DNA from: CAVQBP01 sp963782475
GTDB taxonomy: Bacteria > Bacteroidota > Ignavibacteria > Ignavibacteriales > Ignavibacteriaceae
Assembly: GCA_963782475.1 (NCBI GenBank)
Contig: CAWAJW010000016.1
Span: forward strand, 434,001-498,000
Direction: 5' to 3'
Length of the DNA stretch: 64,000 nucleotides
Part shown: one piece after another, positions 1 through 9,396 of the stretch
Layout: each line of letters opens with the position of its first letter
Position numbering within the stretch: position 1 is the stretch's first letter
Notes under the pieces: generated by a model
What the model was told of the DNA's origin: nothing
What the model saw: only the letters and a program-made list of their open reading frames with translations
Database searches by the model: none
Position numbers and translations under genes: made by a program

Positions 1-660
1 GGAAGAACTAAATGGAAGACTCATGCCGAGAGTTTCAATTGCTGTTGCCATTGTATTTGCAGTATACATTCCGCCGCAGGCTCCTTCACCGGGGCAGGCA
101 TGGCATAATACATCGTGCAAATCTTTTTCATTATATTCATGTGAAAGAAATTTTCCGTATGCTTCAAAGGCAGAAACAACATCAAGCTTTTGACCATTAA
201 AATGACCTGCTTTTATGGTTCCACCGTAAATCATGATTGAAGGTCTATTTATTCGTGACATTGCCATAATTGAACCGGGCATATTTTTATCGCACCCAGG
301 TAAAGCTATTAGAGCATCATACCATTGGGCATGCATTACCGTTTCAATTGAATCAGCAATAATATCCCTGGAAGGAAGAGAATATTTCATTCCTTCGGTT
401 CCCATCGAAATTCCATCACTTACACCAATTGTATTGAAAATAAATCCGATTAAACCGGCATCTACTACGCCTTTTTTTACTTCCTTTGCAAGATCATTTA
501 AATGCATGTTGCAGGTATTTCCTTCCCATCCCATGCTGACAATTCCGACCTGGGCTTTTTTCATATCTTCATCTGTTAATCCGATACCGTAAAGCATCGC
601 TTGTGAACCGACCTGGGAAGGTGATTCTGTTAACCTGCTGCTGTATTTATTTAACTTCAT
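1..660 (-). CDS. ilvD: Dihydroxy-acid dehydratase, N-terminal 220 residues (runs off the left edge)
   Basis: IlvD/Edd-family dehydratase, the step of valine/isoleucine synthesis that turns 2,3-dihydroxy-acids into 2-keto acids using an Fe-S cluster and Mg2+. Reading the minus strand from the ATG at 660 gives 220 uninterrupted codons to the window edge. The three cysteines that bind the Fe-S cluster in this family are visible: C50 (GNTCNMHL), C123 (PGCDKNMPG) and C195 (GEGACGGMYTAN). The start is supported by an AGGAG Shine-Dalgarno a few bases upstream. The family length is about 560 residues, so roughly 60% of the gene lies outside. The sequence is regular, with no sign of decay. The edd (phosphogluconate dehydratase) alternative is less likely because the N-terminus and spacing match IlvD. 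Confidence 0.93.
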   Translation of the reverse strand, partial: MKLNKYSSRLTESPSQVGSQAMLYGIGLTDEDMKKAQVGIVSMGWEGNTCNMHLNDLAKEVKKGVVDAGLIGFIFNTIGVSDGISMGTEGMKYSLPSRDIIADSIETVMHAQWYDALIALPGCDKNMPGSIMAMSRINRPSIMIYGGTIKAGHFNGQKLDVVSAFEAYGKFLSHEYNEKDLHDVLCHACPGEGACGGMYTANTMATAIETLGMSLPFSSS

Positions 661-902
661 TATTTCTCCTTGAATACTGTTTATAAGGTAAAATCAATCA
701 AATAGTGAAACGTAAATTTACAAAATTTAAAATTTATAGAAAGACTAAATTTGTTGCGTCAGTTATGTTTTGGACAAACCTGTTCAGAATAAATTGTATA
801 TGAAGCGATTTAATCCGCAAGCGAATTGTTTGTAAAAAAGATATGTTTTATTGTCATATGCTCATTAAAAGAATTGAGTTTAATATCTTTTTCTAGATCA
901 TT

Positions 903-1707
903 TTACTCAGCTAAATTTGCATCTAAAAAAGAATATATCTCATTCCAGGCTTCATTTGCTGTTGAATCATTATAATTTTTTTTGTTCCCCGGATTCATAA
1001 ATGCATGGCTGACTTTGGGATAAATAATAATATGATTTTCTTTCCCTGTATCTCTTAAAAGACTTTCAAATTCATGAACTTTTACCGGAGTAATATTAGG
1101 ATCCTCTTCAGCAAAAATACCCAACACCGGGCAATTTATTTTTTTAATTTCATTTATATCATCAGTTAATCTGCCGTATGCAATTATACAGGCATCGAGA
1201 GTAGGGATATTTAAAGCTGCCTGTAAAGAATAGCCGCCGCCCATACACCATCCGATTGAACCTATTTTTTCACTATCAACATTGGGCAAATTCTGCAGAT
1301 AATTATAAGCAGCTTTTAAATCGGTAATGGCTCTTTCTCGAGGTACATTTCCTGAAAGTTCCGCCGCTTCTTTAGGATTAGATGTAGATTTACCTCTGTA
1401 TAGATCTATTGCAAGCGCAGCATAACCATCATCGGCGAATGAAGCAGCATTATCTTTAATCCAATCTGTTAATCCCCACCATTCATGAATTACAATTAAC
1501 CCGGGAAAAGGTCCGTTTCCCTCCGGCATAGCGAGGTATGCATGAACAGTATCATTACCGCTTTTATAAGAAATCATCATAGTTTTAATTTTTAACGAAT
1601 CATTTCGTACCTGATGAACTATTCCCTGCTTCTTTATTTTTATTTCCGCATTCAATATTTAATAAAATAAATATAACAAATAATGAATATGAAAAGAATC
1701 CTTTCAT
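903..1707 (-). CDS. Dienelactone hydrolase-family protein, probably a lipoprotein, with a frame break near its 5' end
   Basis: An alpha/beta hydrolase of the dienelactone hydrolase family. The long frame (from 1655) shows the nucleophile elbow GWCMGGG with Cys instead of Ser, an acidic residue in FAEEDPN and a late His in VSHAFMNP, the Cys-Asp-His triad of the family. The only in-frame ATG of that frame, at 1655, has no ribosome site. The ATG at 1707 has AGGTG five bases upstream and encodes a hydrophobic signal ending in LNIEC, followed by a Gly/Asn/Ser linker typical of lipoproteins, but that frame stops at 1600-1602. Skipping one base between 1655 and 1603 joins the two. I therefore annotate a single envelope-anchored hydrolase with a +1 break. 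The substrate is unknown. Confidence 0.75.
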
Positions 1708-1787
1708 ATCACACCTCATGTTAAAATCTAAATTTGTTGTCCAAACGGATTTTCTCTATTAACGATAATTTAAATTGGAAGAATAAT

Positions 1788-2816
1788 TTAAGTGAAGTCT
1801 TTTATCAGATAATCAATAATTTTTTCCTGTTTATTAAAAGGTCTTATATCATTTAAACCTAATTTATCGATGGCTAAATTTACCAGGTTGTCTTCATCCA
1901 TCTCTTGATTTTGCGCATAAAATCTTCCTGCCTGTAATAAAACTTCCAATGGTACAAGCCCGACTATTTCACTGCCGGAAACTTTAACTCCAAGTCTTTC
2001 TGATTCCTTTTTTACCTCTTCAAATGCCAAATGTAAAGGTGTAACACTATAATTAGTTAAGTTCATTGAAACTTGAGTGATATTATATTTTTCCAGTTTA
2101 ACTCCCATGCCTCTCACATTTTTCAACCTGCCTTCATCTCTTACTAATTGTCCGTTTACTTTTAAAAGGTTCCCCTCCTTATCCTTTTTGGGGATACCGG
2201 ATTCCCTGATTATTTCACTTATTTCTTTTGCAAACTTAACATCATCACTTTGAATATTAACATTATAAGCAATTAAGAAAAACCGTGCGCCGGTTACTAT
2301 TGCACCGAGCCTGGAATTAAATTCGGCGGTTCCGAAATCGGGCTGCCAGTTTTCATCTTTCAGTTTTTCTGATAAGCCTTCATATTCACCTTTGCGGATA
2401 TTTGAAAGATTAATCCTTTCCTGTTTCCTGGCAGATGATTCATATAAAAAAACAGGAACCTTTAATTCATCTGCAATAATTTTTCCATATTGCTCTGAAA
2501 TTTTTACACATTCGTCTATCGAAGTATTTTTGATCGGTATGAAAGGAACAACATCAATTGCCCCGATTCTGGGATGTTCTCCTTTATGAAATCTCATATC
2601 GATTTCCTGTGCAGAAATTCTGCTGATTGCCAATGCACCTTCTAAAATCCCCGATTCATCGCCGGCGAATGTTATCACAACTCTGTTGTAATCATGATCA
2701 GGTTCAAAATTCAACATCCTGCAGTTAGGAATTCCTTTTAAAGAATTCTTTATTTTTTCCAAAACAATTTCGTTTCTTCCTTCACTTAGGTTCGGAACAG
2801 ATTCTATTATTTTCAT
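1788..2816 (-). CDS. ftcD: Glutamate formimidoyltransferase
   Basis: Transfers the formimino group from N-formimino-glutamate to tetrahydrofolate in histidine degradation. The 342-residue protein matches the transferase half of the FTCD family: N-terminus MKIIESVPNLSEGR, then the N-subdomain with HKGEHPRIGAIDVVPF around residues 77-92, then the C-subdomain with RGMGVKLE near residue 235. No cyclodeaminase domain follows, so the cyclodeaminase activity would be on another protein. No other hut gene is in the window. The start has no clear Shine-Dalgarno, but the N-terminus fits the family exactly. Confidence 0.92.
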   Translation of the reverse strand: MKIIESVPNLSEGRNEIVLEKIKNSLKGIPNCRMLNFEPDHDYNRVVITFAGDESGILEGALAISRISAQEIDMRFHKGEHPRIGAIDVVPFIPIKNTSIDECVKISEQYGKIIADELKVPVFLYESSARKQERINLSNIRKGEYEGLSEKLKDENWQPDFGTAEFNSRLGAIVTGARFFLIAYNVNIQSDDVKFAKEISEIIRESGIPKKDKEGNLLKVNGQLVRDEGRLKNVRGMGVKLEKYNITQVSMNLTNYSVTPLHLAFEEVKKESERLGVKVSGSEIVGLVPLEVLLQAGRFYAQNQEMDEDNLVNLAIDKLGLNDIRPFNKQEKIIDYLIKDFT

Positions 2817-2886
2817 TTTTGAAAGTTCATTTTAATTTAAAGACTGATCTTACTAATTCTACAAAATTAAATATAAAGATTGACAA

Positions 2887-4497
2887 CTACTTTTTAATTA
2901 AGAATTTCTGATCATAATTTTTTATTAAGGCTGAGGCAACACCATTTGTCCAGCCAAAACCGTCCTGCAGCGGGTATTCACCGCCTCCGCCGAACAGATT
3001 AATATCTTCAACATTATATTTTTCAAGCATTTTACCAGTACGTTTATAAACATTTTCATTTAGTTTAAGCCATCTTTCTTTTATTATATCAGCTAAAGAA
3101 TTCAGGGAATATTCTCTTAATCCTTTTATTGCGATCCACTGTAAAGGAGGCCAGCCGTTAGGTGCATCCCACTGCTGCCCGGTTTCATTAAGAGTTGTAA
3201 CTAATCCGCCGGGTTTCAATAATAATGATTTTATTTTTTCTGCAACCGCTTTTGCATATTCAGGTTTCGCTATTCCAAAATATAAAGGAAAACAAGCCGC
3301 TAAAGAAATCACTTTTGTTTGAGTTCCTGTCTGCCAATTATAATCAAAATAAAATTTTTCTTTTTTATTCCAGAATATTTTATTGATGAGATTTAATCTC
3401 TTTAAGGCTTTCTCCTGGTAAAAATTACTCTTTTCATTTTCCCCTTTTAGTCCGTAAAAGAACGCCAGCCTGTTTTCCAGGAAATATAAAAGACAATTTA
3501 AATCAACAGGCAAAATGTCGGTAGTATTTATTTCGGTAAGGGATTTTTGATCATCAAACCATCTGCTTGAAAAATCCCAGCCCGATTCGGCAGCAGCTCT
3601 AATATTTTTGAAAAACTTAGACTTTTTATCTTTATTAATTTTACTTGAATTATCATAATCTGCTTTATACGATTCTTCCCGGGGAACATCATCAAAATCA
3701 TAATAACGGTTCAGAACTTCACCTTCACCCAGTATTACAACCCTTTCAGAAGATTTTTTATCTTTACTTTTATTAAGTCCGTTCATCCAGAAAGAATATT
3801 CCGCTTCCATATTATCAAGGAACTGAAGTCCCCATGAGTAATCTTTTTTATATTTGCAGACTGCATCAACCATAAGTGAAAAAAAAGGGGGCTGAGAACG
3901 GGTTAAATAATAAATTCTATTGCCGTTTGGAATCATCTTATATTTATCGAGTAAATACGCAAAATTGTAAACCATATTTTCTGCTGTTGAAATTTTTCCG
4001 TCTGCTAATAGTCCGAGAATTGTAAAAAAACTATCCCAATAATAAATTTCTCTGAACCTTCCCCCAGGGACAATGTATGGATATTTCAAGGGGATTAAAG
4101 TACTGTTAACATTTACTCCATCAGGAGTTCTCACAAGATGTTCCCATAAATCTTCAATATGGTTTTCCATGGATTTATCTGGAGAAACTTTTATTGTATC
4201 CGTTCCGCTTGGCATATTGAAATTAGCATATACGAATTGCCGCAAATCAAAATCCGGCAAGGATTTAACGGAATCATACAAGGATTTTATATATACCGGA
4301 TTACGTTTTGGGACGGCATCCACAAAAGTTTTAGAATCACTGAAAATTCCTGAAAGCTGAACATCTTTGAATAAATCGCCGCTTAGCTGAATATAGCTGG
4401 TTTTTAAATTCTTGTAGGTTTCATAAACTTGCGGGTATGAAGTAAAGCCGAATATATACTGTAAAAGCAGAATGATTATAATTTTTTTCTTTAACAT
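2887..4497 (-). CDS. treA: Secreted/periplasmic trehalase (GH37)
   Basis: Hydrolyses trehalose to two glucoses. The 536-residue protein starts with a signal peptide (Lys-rich start, about 15 hydrophobic residues). It carries both GH37 signatures: GGRFREIYYWDSFF near residue 146 and QWDAPNGWPPLQW near residue 442. The likely catalytic acid lies in ESGWDFSSRW near 302, and the base Glu in the Gly-rich stretch GGGGEYPLQDGFGW near 505. An AAAGG ribosome site precedes the ATG. Its export suggests scavenging of external trehalose, while the treS/treZ/treY genes at 30-40 kb make it in the cytoplasm. It is divergent from rmuC. Confidence 0.93.
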   Translation of the reverse strand: MLKKKIIIILLLQYIFGFTSYPQVYETYKNLKTSYIQLSGDLFKDVQLSGIFSDSKTFVDAVPKRNPVYIKSLYDSVKSLPDFDLRQFVYANFNMPSGTDTIKVSPDKSMENHIEDLWEHLVRTPDGVNVNSTLIPLKYPYIVPGGRFREIYYWDSFFTILGLLADGKISTAENMVYNFAYLLDKYKMIPNGNRIYYLTRSQPPFFSLMVDAVCKYKKDYSWGLQFLDNMEAEYSFWMNGLNKSKDKKSSERVVILGEGEVLNRYYDFDDVPREESYKADYDNSSKINKDKKSKFFKNIRAAAESGWDFSSRWFDDQKSLTEINTTDILPVDLNCLLYFLENRLAFFYGLKGENEKSNFYQEKALKRLNLINKIFWNKKEKFYFDYNWQTGTQTKVISLAACFPLYFGIAKPEYAKAVAEKIKSLLLKPGGLVTTLNETGQQWDAPNGWPPLQWIAIKGLREYSLNSLADIIKERWLKLNENVYKRTGKMLEKYNVEDINLFGGGGEYPLQDGFGWTNGVASALIKNYDQKFLIKK

Positions 4498-4610
4498 GAT
4501 CTTACCTTTCTTAGATTAAGAATAAGATTTTGCACTCTTCTTTTCAATATTGGATTTAAATTATCTCTGCTTATTTATATTTTAGTAATAAGAATTAACA
4601 AATATAACTG

Positions 4611-5913
4611 ATGGAAATTTTATTCATATTAATTGGCCTGATAACAGGCTCAATATTTACACTTTTTGTTTTAAAATCCAAATTTAAAAGTAAAATAGAT
4701 GTTGCCGAAGAAAGGACGAAAATATTCGAAGAGCAGAATAGGAATTTATCCGCCGAATTAAATACCGAGAGAGGAAAAGTCCTTGATTTGAATTCATCTT
4801 TTTCTTCATTAAAAGCAGATTACGGTAATCTTCAAAAAACTTTAGCTGAACAAAAAGAAGAAACCGAAAAGCTTCAGGAAAAATTTGCAGCTGAATTTGA
4901 AAACCTTGCCAATAAAATTTTAGAAGAAAAAAGCAGTAAGTTCACACTTCAGAATAAAGAGAACCTTGATCAGATTCTTAAACCATTAGGGGAAAAAATT
5001 AAAGAGTTTGAAAAGAAGGTGAATGAAGTTTATATAACTGATTCTAAAGAAAGAGCTTCATTGGCTGAACAATTAAGAAGCCTGAGAGATTTAAATCAGC
5101 TGATGGCAAAAGAAGCGAACAATCTTACCAACGCTTTAAAAGGGGAAACTAAAACGATGGGGAATTGGGGTGAATTTATTCTTGAAAGCATCCTGGAAAA
5201 ATCTGGTCTTGTAAAAGGAAGAGAATACAAGATTCAGGAAAATTTCACAAATGAAGAAGGAAGAAGACTGCAGCCCGATGTAATAGTAAACCTTCCGGAT
5301 AATAAGTGCCTGGTAATTGATTCAAAAGTTTCGCTGTTAGCTTATGAGAATTATTCCTCAAGTGAAAATGAGAATGAAAAATCTAATTCATTAAAAGAAC
5401 ATATTGCATCAATTAAAAGACATATCAGGGATTTAAGTTCAAAAAATTATCAGAATATTCTACCAGATTAAAAGCCTGGATTTTGTGCTTCTTTTTATGC
5501 CGGTAGAGCCGGCATTCAGCCTAGCAATTCAAAATGATAACCAGCTTTTTAATGAAGCTTTCGATAAGAACATAGTAATAGTGAGTCCTTCTACACTCCT
5601 TGCAACTTTAAGAACAATTGCAAATATATGGCGGCAGGAATATCAGAATAATAATGTGCTGGAAATTGCAAAACAAAGCGGTGCATTGTATGATAAGTTT
5701 CAAGGATTAATTAGCGATTTAATTGAACTCGGTAAAAGAATGAACACCATGCAGAGCAGCTACGAAAATGCGATGAAAAAATTATATACCGGAAGAGGAA
5801 ATTTGGTATCCAGTGTTGAAAACATTAAAAAACTTGGTGCGAAAACTTCAAAATCCTTACCTCAATCAATTCTGGAAAGAGCGGACAGCAGTGACGAGAA
5901 ATTCATCGAATAA
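4611..5913 (+). CDS. rmuC: RmuC-family DNA recombination protein, interrupted by a +1 frame break
   Basis: RmuC proteins are membrane-anchored, with a coiled coil followed by a nuclease-like domain; in E. coli RmuC limits inversions at short inverted repeats. Here one transmembrane segment (residues 3-20) is followed by a long coiled coil and then the conserved core (TMGNWGEFILESILEKSGL, LQPDVIVNLPD, VIDSKVSL). The frame stops with TAA at 5469-5471 after QNILPD. The expected continuation KSLDFVLLFMPVEPAF is read in the next frame and runs to 5913. Dropping one T of the TT at 5468-5469 restores a protein of about 430 residues with the spacing usual for the family. Both halves are otherwise well conserved, so this is either a sequence error or a very recent mutation. 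Confidence 0.85.
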
Positions 5914-5951
5914 AAAAACAATTCATTATTTTTAATTCAAAAAGGCTTGCA

Positions 5952-8015
5952 ATGAAAAGAAATTTCATGTTTTTATTATTTGTGCTTTTTGCTTGTTCAT
6001 CTATTTTTTCCCAGAAAAAACCCTTCACAATTGAAACACTTTATAAGGTAAAAGATATTAGTTCACCTGATTTATCTCCCGGCGGGGACCGAATTTGTTT
6101 TCAGTCAACTGAATATAATCTTCAGAAAGGAGAATCGAATTCCGATTTATATATTATCAATAAAGACGGTTCTGGTTTGGAGAATATAACTGAAAGCAAA
6201 GAAAGTGAATCAAATCCATTCTGGAATATAAATGGGAGGAAAATATATTTCCTAAAAAAATCTCAAATCTATTCTATTTCAATTCCTGATAAAAAAATTG
6301 AACAGGTTACAGATTATTCTACAAACATTATAAGACCTGTATTATCTCCTGACGGAAATATGATTGCATTTACAACTGAAATTTATCCGGGATGCGGAAC
6401 AGATAAAGACTGTAACAAAAGAATTTCAGAATCTTCTAAAGATGGTCCAATGCAGGCTTATATTGCAGACAGCTTATTATTCAGACATTGGACAGAATAT
6501 ATAGGTCAAAAGGAAACTCATATTTTCATTTATAATTTAAAAGAAAAAAAATATACGGATATTGTGCATAGTGAATTAGCTTCACCAATGTATAAGCTCG
6601 GAGGAAATATAAGGTATAATTTTTCTCCGGATAGCAAAGAGATTTGTTTTACAAATAACCCGGAAAAATTTCAAACAAATTCAACCAATTCGGATCTTTA
6701 TATTGTTTCCGTAAATGGAGGCAGTCCAGAAGATATAACCATAAAAAATAAAGCTTGGGATGGAAATCCTGTTTATTCACCCGATGGGAAATATATTGCT
6801 TATAAAATGCAGGAGCAGCCCGGGCATGAATCTGATAGATATAGAATTGCTCTTTATAATAGAAGGACGAAGCAGATAAATGTTCTAACAGAAAATTTTG
6901 ATAACATGGTTAGTGAATTCGTGTGGAGCAAAGATTCAAGATCAATTTATTTTACTGCTGCTGATTCAGGCTATACTCCAATTTATAAAGTTGATGTTGT
7001 ATCGAAAGAAATTAACGAAGTGCTCCCTAAAAGATCAACTTTTAATTTATCTCTTGGAGAAAATAATTTGTTTTATGTTGCTACTTCAGTAGGGAATCCA
7101 AAGGAGATATATTCTTTTAATATAAAAGATAAATCTGAAAAACAATTAACCAATTTTAACAAAGACATATTAAGTCAGTATGATTTTAAATCTGCCGAAC
7201 AAATATGGGTTCCGGGAGCTGACGGTATAAATGTACAGGTCTTTATTGTTAAGCCGCACAATTTTGATCCTCAGAAAAAATATCCATTAATATTAAACGT
7301 ACATGGAGGCCCGCAGGGGCAGTGGATGGATTCCTTCAGAGGAGATTGGCAGGTTTATCCTGGATCGGGGTATATTGTTGCATTTCCTAATCCGCATGGA
7401 TCTACGGGTAGAGGTCAGGCTTACACAAATGAAATTTCCGGTGATTACGGCGGAAAAGTCTTCCAGGATTTAATGAAGGTTACGGATGCTCTTGAAAAGC
7501 TTCCATATGTTGATACTTCAAAAGTAGGAGCAATGGGCTGGTCATTCGGAGGCTACATGATGGATTGGTTTCAGGCTAAAACAAAAAGATTTAAATGCCT
7601 GGCTTCTATGATGGGAATTTTTGATCTTGAATCAATGTGGGGAGAAACCGAAGAGCTTTGGTTTGTAAATTGGGATCTTAAAGGGCAGCCGTGGAATTCT
7701 GATGATTATAAAAAATATTCTCCATCAAATTATGTAAAAAATTTTGCTACTCCGGCTCTTATTTTAACCGGGCAAAAAGATTACAGGGTTCCGTATACAC
7801 AAAGCATTCAGTATTTTACAACATTACAGACTTTAGGAATTGATTCCAGGTTAATTATTTTTAAGAATGACGGGCACTGGCCGGATTTTGTAAAATCTAT
7901 GCCTTTATATTATAATGCTCATTTAGAATGGTTTCACAAATATTTAGGCGGGGCGCCTGCTCCCTATAATTCAAAAGATATGGTAAAGAATATAGCTTTT
8001 ACAAACAAAGAATGA
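5952..8015 (+). CDS. S9-family prolyl oligopeptidase (dipeptidyl/acylaminoacyl-peptidase type), exported
   Basis: A serine peptidase with a signal peptide (MKRNFMFLLFVLFACSSIFS), an N-terminal beta-propeller with repeated motifs such as SPDGNMIAF and YSPDGKYIAYK, and a C-terminal alpha/beta-hydrolase domain. The triad is visible as Ser in GWSFGGYM (about residue 531), Asp in GQKDYRVPY (about 610) and His in NDGHWPDF (about 641). The length of 687 residues is normal for the S9B/S9C groups. It probably cleaves short peptides in the periplasm. An AAGG ribosome site precedes the ATG. The exact specificity cannot be read from sequence. Confidence 0.88.
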   Translation: MKRNFMFLLFVLFACSSIFSQKKPFTIETLYKVKDISSPDLSPGGDRICFQSTEYNLQKGESNSDLYIINKDGSGLENITESKESESNPFWNINGRKIYFLKKSQIYSISIPDKKIEQVTDYSTNIIRPVLSPDGNMIAFTTEIYPGCGTDKDCNKRISESSKDGPMQAYIADSLLFRHWTEYIGQKETHIFIYNLKEKKYTDIVHSELASPMYKLGGNIRYNFSPDSKEICFTNNPEKFQTNSTNSDLYIVSVNGGSPEDITIKNKAWDGNPVYSPDGKYIAYKMQEQPGHESDRYRIALYNRRTKQINVLTENFDNMVSEFVWSKDSRSIYFTAADSGYTPIYKVDVVSKEINEVLPKRSTFNLSLGENNLFYVATSVGNPKEIYSFNIKDKSEKQLTNFNKDILSQYDFKSAEQIWVPGADGINVQVFIVKPHNFDPQKKYPLILNVHGGPQGQWMDSFRGDWQVYPGSGYIVAFPNPHGSTGRGQAYTNEISGDYGGKVFQDLMKVTDALEKLPYVDTSKVGAMGWSFGGYMMDWFQAKTKRFKCLASMMGIFDLESMWGETEELWFVNWDLKGQPWNSDDYKKYSPSNYVKNFATPALILTGQKDYRVPYTQSIQYFTTLQTLGIDSRLIIFKNDGHWPDFVKSMPLYYNAHLEWFHKYLGGAPAPYNSKDMVKNIAFTNKE

Positions 8016-8024
8016 AAATGTCAA

Positions 8025-8080
8025 AAGTCAAAGGTCAAAATGTAAGATTTTTTTGAATTTTTAATTTTGACTTTTGACTT
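8025..8080. terminator. Bidirectional terminator-like hairpin between convergent genes
   Basis: The arms AAGTCAAAGGTCAAAAT (8025-8041) and ATTTTGACTTTTGACTT (8064-8080) are complementary over 17 bp with one G-T pair, enclosing an AT-rich loop. The hairpin sits exactly between the S9 peptidase and the convergent EVE gene, whose stop codon it overlaps, so it can end transcription in both directions. Confidence 0.6.
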
Positions 8081-8549
8081 ACTTTCCTCCCATTCTTACA
8101 ATTTCATCGAATTCGTCTTTTTCAACTGGCATCACTGAAAGCCGGTTTCCCTTTTGAACCAATCTCATATTTTTTAACTTCGGATTTTTTTTAATCTCCT
8201 GCAGTGTAACAGGTCTTTTTAATTCTTTAACATATTTCACATCAACCATATACCATATTGGGTTTTGAGGATCAGCAGAAGGGAAGAAGTGCTTATTCTC
8301 AGGATCAAATTGTGTATGATCCGCATAACCTTCTTTTACAACCTCGCAGATTCCGACAACTGCATTCGGTTCGGTATTGCTGTAATAAAATAAAACCAAA
8401 TCTCCCTTTTTCATTTCATCCCTTATAAAATTTCTTGCCTGGTAGTTCCGGACGCCATCCCAGTGCGTTGTTTGGTCTTTACTCTTTTGCAGATCCGCAA
8501 TTGAAAAAACATCCGGTTCGGTTTTTATGAGCCAGTATTTTCTTTCCAT
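8079..8549 (-). CDS. EVE-domain protein (PUA-like fold)
   Basis: A single-domain EVE (thymocyte nuclear protein 1-like) protein of 156 residues. EVE domains are PUA-related folds thought to bind modified bases in DNA or RNA. Visible family motifs are YWLIKTEPDVFSI at the start, THWDGVRNYQARNF near residue 35, GDLVLFYYSN near 55, and the closing RLSVMPVEKDEFDEI. I start at the ATG at 8549, six bases after a GGAG site, rather than at an in-frame TTG 12 bases earlier. It stands alone here and no restriction or McrBC-like partner adjoins it, so a housekeeping role is more likely than defence. Confidence 0.88.
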   Translation of the reverse strand: MERKYWLIKTEPDVFSIADLQKSKDQTTHWDGVRNYQARNFIRDEMKKGDLVLFYYSNTEPNAVVGICEVVKEGYADHTQFDPENKHFFPSADPQNPIWYMVDVKYVKELKRPVTLQEIKKNPKLKNMRLVQKGNRLSVMPVEKDEFDEIVRMGGK

Positions 8550-8695
8550 TTTTAACTCCAAATATTAATTCGAAATATAACAATAGAAATATATCTCTTG
8601 AAATAGTAACTCCAATTTATTATGTAATTCAAATTCATTCCGATTTTAATAAATTGAAATTGAACAATTGCATCGATATATTAACCTAAGAAACT

Positions 8696-9355
8696 ATGAA
8701 GAAATTAATTCTATATTTAAGTATTTTATTTTTCATTCCCCCTGTTTTAGCGCAATCGAAAGGTGCTTTTCAGATTGTAAGGCTTAAATATAACGGCGGC
8801 GGAGATTGGTATAACGGCCAGTCGGAAGAACCTAATCTTTTAAATTATATTAAAGCTCATACTGATATTTCGGTCGATCCCGAATATAAGTTTGTTGATC
8901 TCGCATCCGATGAGATATTTTATTATCCATTTTTGTTTTTAACCGGGCACGGAAACATTGTTTTTACCGAAGATGAAGTTGAAAGGTTAAGGGAATATCT
9001 TAACGCAGGCGGTTTTCTATATGTCGATGATGATTACGGATTGGATAAAGCTTTTAGAAGGGAAATAAAAAAAGTATTTCCCGAAAATGAATTGGTAGAG
9101 CTTCCTTTTAGTTACGGACTTTATCATGATTTTTATAACTTTCCTTCCGGCGTTCCAAAAATTCATGAGCATAATGGAAAACCTCCGCAAGGTTTTGGCA
9201 TATTTATTAATAATCGTTTAGCAGTATATTATACATATGAATCAAACCCGAGTGACGGATGGGATTCACCCGATGTACATAATGATCCCCCGGCAAAAAG
9301 GGAGGAAGCTCTGAAATTCGGAACCAATTTAATTATTTGGGCATTGTCGCAGTAA
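8696..9355 (+). CDS. DUF4159 protein, exported
   Basis: A 219-residue protein with a signal peptide (cleavage likely after VLAQ) and a DUF4159 domain. This family has a class-I glutamine-amidotransferase-like fold without known activity. Motifs seen are RLKYNGGGDWY near residue 25, LTGHGNIVF near 82 and GGFLYVDDDYG near 104. In many bacteria DUF4159 genes lie in MoxR/DUF58/DUF4175 clusters linked to envelope integrity. Only the DUF4175 partner is present here, 41 bp downstream and probably co-transcribed. The biochemical function is not known. Confidence 0.8.
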   Translation: MKKLILYLSILFFIPPVLAQSKGAFQIVRLKYNGGGDWYNGQSEEPNLLNYIKAHTDISVDPEYKFVDLASDEIFYYPFLFLTGHGNIVFTEDEVERLREYLNAGGFLYVDDDYGLDKAFRREIKKVFPENELVELPFSYGLYHDFYNFPSGVPKIHEHNGKPPQGFGIFINNRLAVYYTYESNPSDGWDSPDVHNDPPAKREEALKFGTNLIIWALSQ

Positions 9356-9396
9356 AGTCCTATACTTTTAGGTTTTTAATATCATTTTATATTTTA

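Noticed and set aside
12..592. Plus-strand open frames over the left edge
   Set aside because: They are antisense to a clear ilvD gene whose motifs are unmistakable on the minus strand.
9337..9396. Longer N-terminus for the DUF4175 protein
   Set aside because: It would start at a TTG inside the DUF4159 gene with no ribosome site; the ATG at 9397 gives a normal membrane-protein start.
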